Shown here: piece after piece, positions 61,736-64,000 of the stretch
How the letters are laid out: every line of letters starts with the position of its first letter
Position numbering within the stretch: position 1 is the first letter of the stretch
From: Roseivirga sp.
GTDB taxonomy: Bacteria; Bacteroidota; Bacteroidia; Cytophagales; Cyclobacteriaceae
Assembly: GCA_029262895.1 (NCBI GenBank)
Contig: JAJCYM010000066.1
Coordinates: 35,678 to 99,677, forward strand
Length of the DNA stretch: 64,000 bases
Direction: 5' to 3'
Program-made: the position numbers and the translations under genes
Notes under the pieces: model-generated
Database searches by the model: none
Told to the model about the DNA's origin: nothing
The model's input: only the letters and a program-made list of their open reading frames with translations

Positions 61736-63628
61736 TTATTTGTCTAAAGTCAGCAATTCTGCCGCTTCTACAAGTTTAATAAACTCAGCTCTATAACCTT
61801 CAAAATCGCTTCCCTTGGCTGCCTTAGCCATTGCAATGATTTTGCCGTAGCCCATACCATTCAAATAATCCGAGTCACGCAATAGCATCCCAAAGCTTGC
61901 CACCGCTGCTGACCATTGGAAATTATTTGAGGTACGCTCCAACCGCACACCTTTCTTACTAATAACCTCTTGTAAAAGGGTACTCTTTTTTCCATCAGGC
62001 TGCTTGTATCTCAACTTGACCGTCACAAGGTCTTCTGTATTATTGACCGACCTCTTTTCACCTTTGTCCTGATACTTTAAATCATCCAATGGTTTGAATG
62101 AACTCTCCACCCCTACTGGAATGATTTCGTAAAGGGCCGTAACGCTATGACCAGAGCCTAATTCACCAGCATCCTTCTTATCATTGTTAAAATCTTCATC
62201 TGCGAGTTTTCGGTTCTCATAACCAATCAGACGATAGGCCTGTACCGTGGCCGGGTTGAACTCTACCTGCAATTTCACATCCTTGGCAATTGTGAAGAGC
62301 GTGCCTCCAAATTCGTTTACCAGTACTTTTTTGGCTTCCAAAATATTATCAATGTAGGCATGGTTGCCATTGCCCTTATCGGCCAGAATTTCCATTTTGG
62401 AATCTTTGTAGTTGCCCATACCAAAGCCCAGTACAGTCAGAAAAACGCCTTCTTTTCTCTTCTCCTCAATCAGATCTTCCATAGCCTTGTCGCTAGAAGC
62501 ACCCACATTAAAGTCTCCGTCTGTTGCAAGGATAATTCGATTGTTGCCACCCTCGATGTAGTTCTTCTTCGCAATTTTATAAGCCAGTTGTATACCTGCT
62601 CCACCGGCAGTCGAACCTCCGGCTTGCAAGTTTTCCAAAGCGTTCTGAATAGTCTGTATGTCAGCGCCTGAAGTGGATGGTAACACCACGCCTGCTGCTC
62701 CGGCATATACCACCATGGCTACCTTGTCCTCTTTTCTCAGCTGCCTTGTGAGCATTTTGAAGGCCGTCTTTAACAATGGTAATTTATTATGGCTGCCCAT
62801 GGAGCCTGATACATCCAACAAAAAGACAAGGTTGGAAGCAGGCAAATTCTCAGTGGCTATTTTCTCGCCTTGCAAACCGATATGCACCAATTGATGCTTA
62901 CTATTCCAGGGTGCTACGGAAACCTCATGCTGAACAGCAAAGGGATCTTTGCCTTTTGGTCCCTCATAATCATAATTGAAGTAATTAATCATCTCTTCAA
63001 TTTTGACGGCATCCTTTGGTGGTAGCTGCCCTTGATTAATAAATCTTCTCACATTGCTATAAGAAGCGGCATCTACATCTATGGAAAAAGTGGAATAAGG
63101 GTTCTTCCATGGGGACTTAAAGGTGTTTTCTTCTATGTCTTTGTAAGATTCGCTCGACCTCTTATCAATGCGAATATATGCGTGTTTTCCTCCGATCACA
63201 CCTGACAATGCATTATCCTCCGATAGCAAACTTGGGTTAACCATCTGCGACTCGGCTATGGCGTATCCTAAGGTCCACTTATCTTTTTTTCTGCCTCGTC
63301 TCGTGACCACCACTTCACCTAAATCCCCGACATCTTCCACCATCTTCACATCAATTTTCAATTTATCTCCTATTACCACCTCTTGAGTAGCATAGCCAAG
63401 AAATCGAAATATGAGAACGGCTTTCTCATTTACCTCAATCTTGAAATTGCCATTAACATCGGTGGCCACTCCATTTCTCGTTCCTTTCTCTATAACAGAT
63501 ACTTGAGGCAAGGGTAAATTGTCACCTGTGCTTACTACACTACCTGTAATAATTATCTTTACTTTGTCATTGGTATAATTCCCAAGTCCTGTGACCAGAA
63601 TCATCATTGTTACAATTATCTTTTTCAT
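61736..63628 (-). CDS. VWA-domain protein with CarboxypepD_reg-like module (YfbK-like)
   Basis: A 630-aa protein: signal-like N terminus (1-17), a carboxypeptidase-D-regulatory-like / TonB-plug-type beta module (30-100; ITGSVVSTGDNLPLPQVSVIEKG), a FSIDVDAASYSNVRRF family segment at 181-196, then a von Willebrand A domain with MIDAS residues Asp272, Ser274 and Ser276 (FLLDVSGSMGSHNKL). A long C-terminal part follows. The sequence DNALSGVIGG is like DUF3520 relatives. The function is unknown; such genes usually stand next to an ECF sigma factor, as here. Confidence 0.85.
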   Translation of the reverse strand: MKKIIVTMMILVTGLGNYTNDKVKIIITGSVVSTGDNLPLPQVSVIEKGTRNGVATDVNGNFKIEVNEKAVLIFRFLGYATQEVVIGDKLKIDVKMVEDVGDLGEVVVTRRGRKKDKWTLGYAIAESQMVNPSLLSEDNALSGVIGGKHAYIRIDKRSSESYKDIEENTFKSPWKNPYSTFSIDVDAASYSNVRRFINQGQLPPKDAVKIEEMINYFNYDYEGPKGKDPFAVQHEVSVAPWNSKHQLVHIGLQGEKIATENLPASNLVFLLDVSGSMGSHNKLPLLKTAFKMLTRQLRKEDKVAMVVYAGAAGVVLPSTSGADIQTIQNALENLQAGGSTAGGAGIQLAYKIAKKNYIEGGNNRIILATDGDFNVGASSDKAMEDLIEEKRKEGVFLTVLGFGMGNYKDSKMEILADKGNGNHAYIDNILEAKKVLVNEFGGTLFTIAKDVKLQVEFNPATVQAYRLIGYENRKLADEDFNNDKKDAGELGSGHSVTALYEIIPVGVESSFKPLDDLKYQDKGEKRSVNNTEDLVTVKLRYKQPDGKKSTLLQEVISKKGVRLERTSNNFQWSAAVASFGMLLRDSDYLNGMGYGKIIAMAKAAKGSDFEGYRAEFIKLVEAAELLTLDK

Positions 63629-63712
63629 CTTAGATCATTTATTTATCCTTATGATGAAGACAGGTGTCTGATTCCATAAAGGCTTTGAAAAAAATCTCTA
63701 TTTTCCTTCTTC

Positions 63713-64000
63713 TTGATTTTTAGCAACAGAAAAAATATCGCTGACCTGACCGATTTAGAATTAATCGATCTTCATAAAAAGAAGGATGATAATCAGTATG
63801 TAGGTGTGCTTTTCAAACGCTATACGCATCTGGTTTTTGGAGTTAGCATGAAGTACCTCAAGAATGAAGAGCTAGCCAAGGATATGACCATGCAGGTTTT
63901 CGAGAAACTACTGAAGAACCTGCAAAAACATGAGGTGCTCAACTTCAAGAGTTGGCTTCACGTACTGTGTAAAAACGAATGTTTGATGTACTTAAGGAAG
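63713..64000 (+). CDS. ECF-type RNA polymerase sigma factor, N-terminal part
   Basis: The last gene, cut by the window end; 96 codons are visible. Region 2 is clear: VLFKRYTHLVFGVSMKYLKNEELAKDMTMQVFEKLL, and NFKSWLHVLCKNE corresponds to the region 2.4 end. The most likely start is a TTG at 63713; no ATG or GTG lies earlier in the frame, which is closed by a TGA at 63686. It is divergent from the VWA gene, 84 nt away, and probably controls or is controlled by it. Confidence 0.8.
   Translation, partial: MIFSNRKNIADLTDLELIDLHKKKDDNQYVGVLFKRYTHLVFGVSMKYLKNEELAKDMTMQVFEKLLKNLQKHEVLNFKSWLHVLCKNECLMYLRK

Overview
The window looks like chromosomal DNA of a marine-type member of Bacteroidota, order Cytophagales (Roseivirga/Fulvivirga-like). 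Evidence: DUF3667, DUF4252 and DUF6155 proteins, PadR-linked FtsX/MacB permeases with cytoplasmic prefix domains, LytS/LytTR regulation, a VWA protein fused to a carboxypeptidase-D-regulatory-like module, general lack of Shine-Dalgarno sequences, and promoters of the Bacteroidota type (TTG/TTTG, 19 nt, TAnnTTTG). I found no rRNA, tRNA, CRISPR array, prophage or complete insertion sequence. Both window ends cut genes: a LanC-like protein on the left and an ECF sigma factor on the right.

Layout. 0-7.1 kb: LanC-like tail, an unknown gene and a DUF3667 membrane protein, converging on a guaA - periplasmic-binding-like - hemL run on the minus strand. 7.1-7.9 kb: a 720-bp non-coding gap with a 58-bp nested palindrome and a chain of helices. 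7.9-14.9 kb: an SPFH protein facing a padR-permease-permease operon. 14.9-20.4 kb: hisG-hisD-hisC-hisB, followed by an outer-membrane-type protein and preceded by a histidine leader peptide and attenuator. 20.7-36 kb: a GH113-like enzyme, DUF6155, two ABC-2 transporters, an ECF sigma/anti-sigma/DUF4252 cluster, a putative propeller protein paired with an Ig-like lipoprotein, TPR, DgkA and DUF1801 proteins, and a LytS/LytTR pair. 36-47.7 kb: nitroreductase, gdhA, PBP4, a one-repeat cyanovirin-like lectin, and a sortilin-like / S10 peptidase / PLP decarboxylase / TPR run. 48-52.4 kb: a class V aminotransferase coupled to a GntP permease, a DDAH-like hydrolase and a barrel protein. 52.4-56.5 kb: phenylalanine 4-monooxygenase followed by hisH, a four-helix-bundle cassette, hisA, hisF and hisIE. 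56.5-64 kb: an S41 peptidase - permease - padR operon, a lipoprotein, a VWA protein and a sigma factor.

The most interesting system is regulatory. The histidine pathway is split into two minus-strand operons about 32 kb apart, and each starts with a 24-codon leader ORF, a Bacteroidota promoter and a factor-independent terminator just before the first gene. The hisG leader has six His codons (HHVHHFHH) after a Tyr-Tyr pair. The second leader (56401-56472) carries alternating Tyr and His codons (YHYHYYH) and precedes an operon whose first gene makes tyrosine and whose remaining biosynthetic genes make histidine. This reads as a dual tyrosine/histidine attenuator matched to a mixed operon. In both cases the leader start codon lies only 5-7 nt beyond the -7 promoter box, so the leader mRNAs may be almost leaderless.

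Other points of note are a small four-helix-bundle gene bracketed by inverted repeats inside the second his operon, a 63-residue half-cyanovirin lectin that lacks the canonical cysteines, and two PadR-permease loci without an adjacent ATPase. Functional assignments rest on motif reading and memory of protein families; no database search or folding computation was run.
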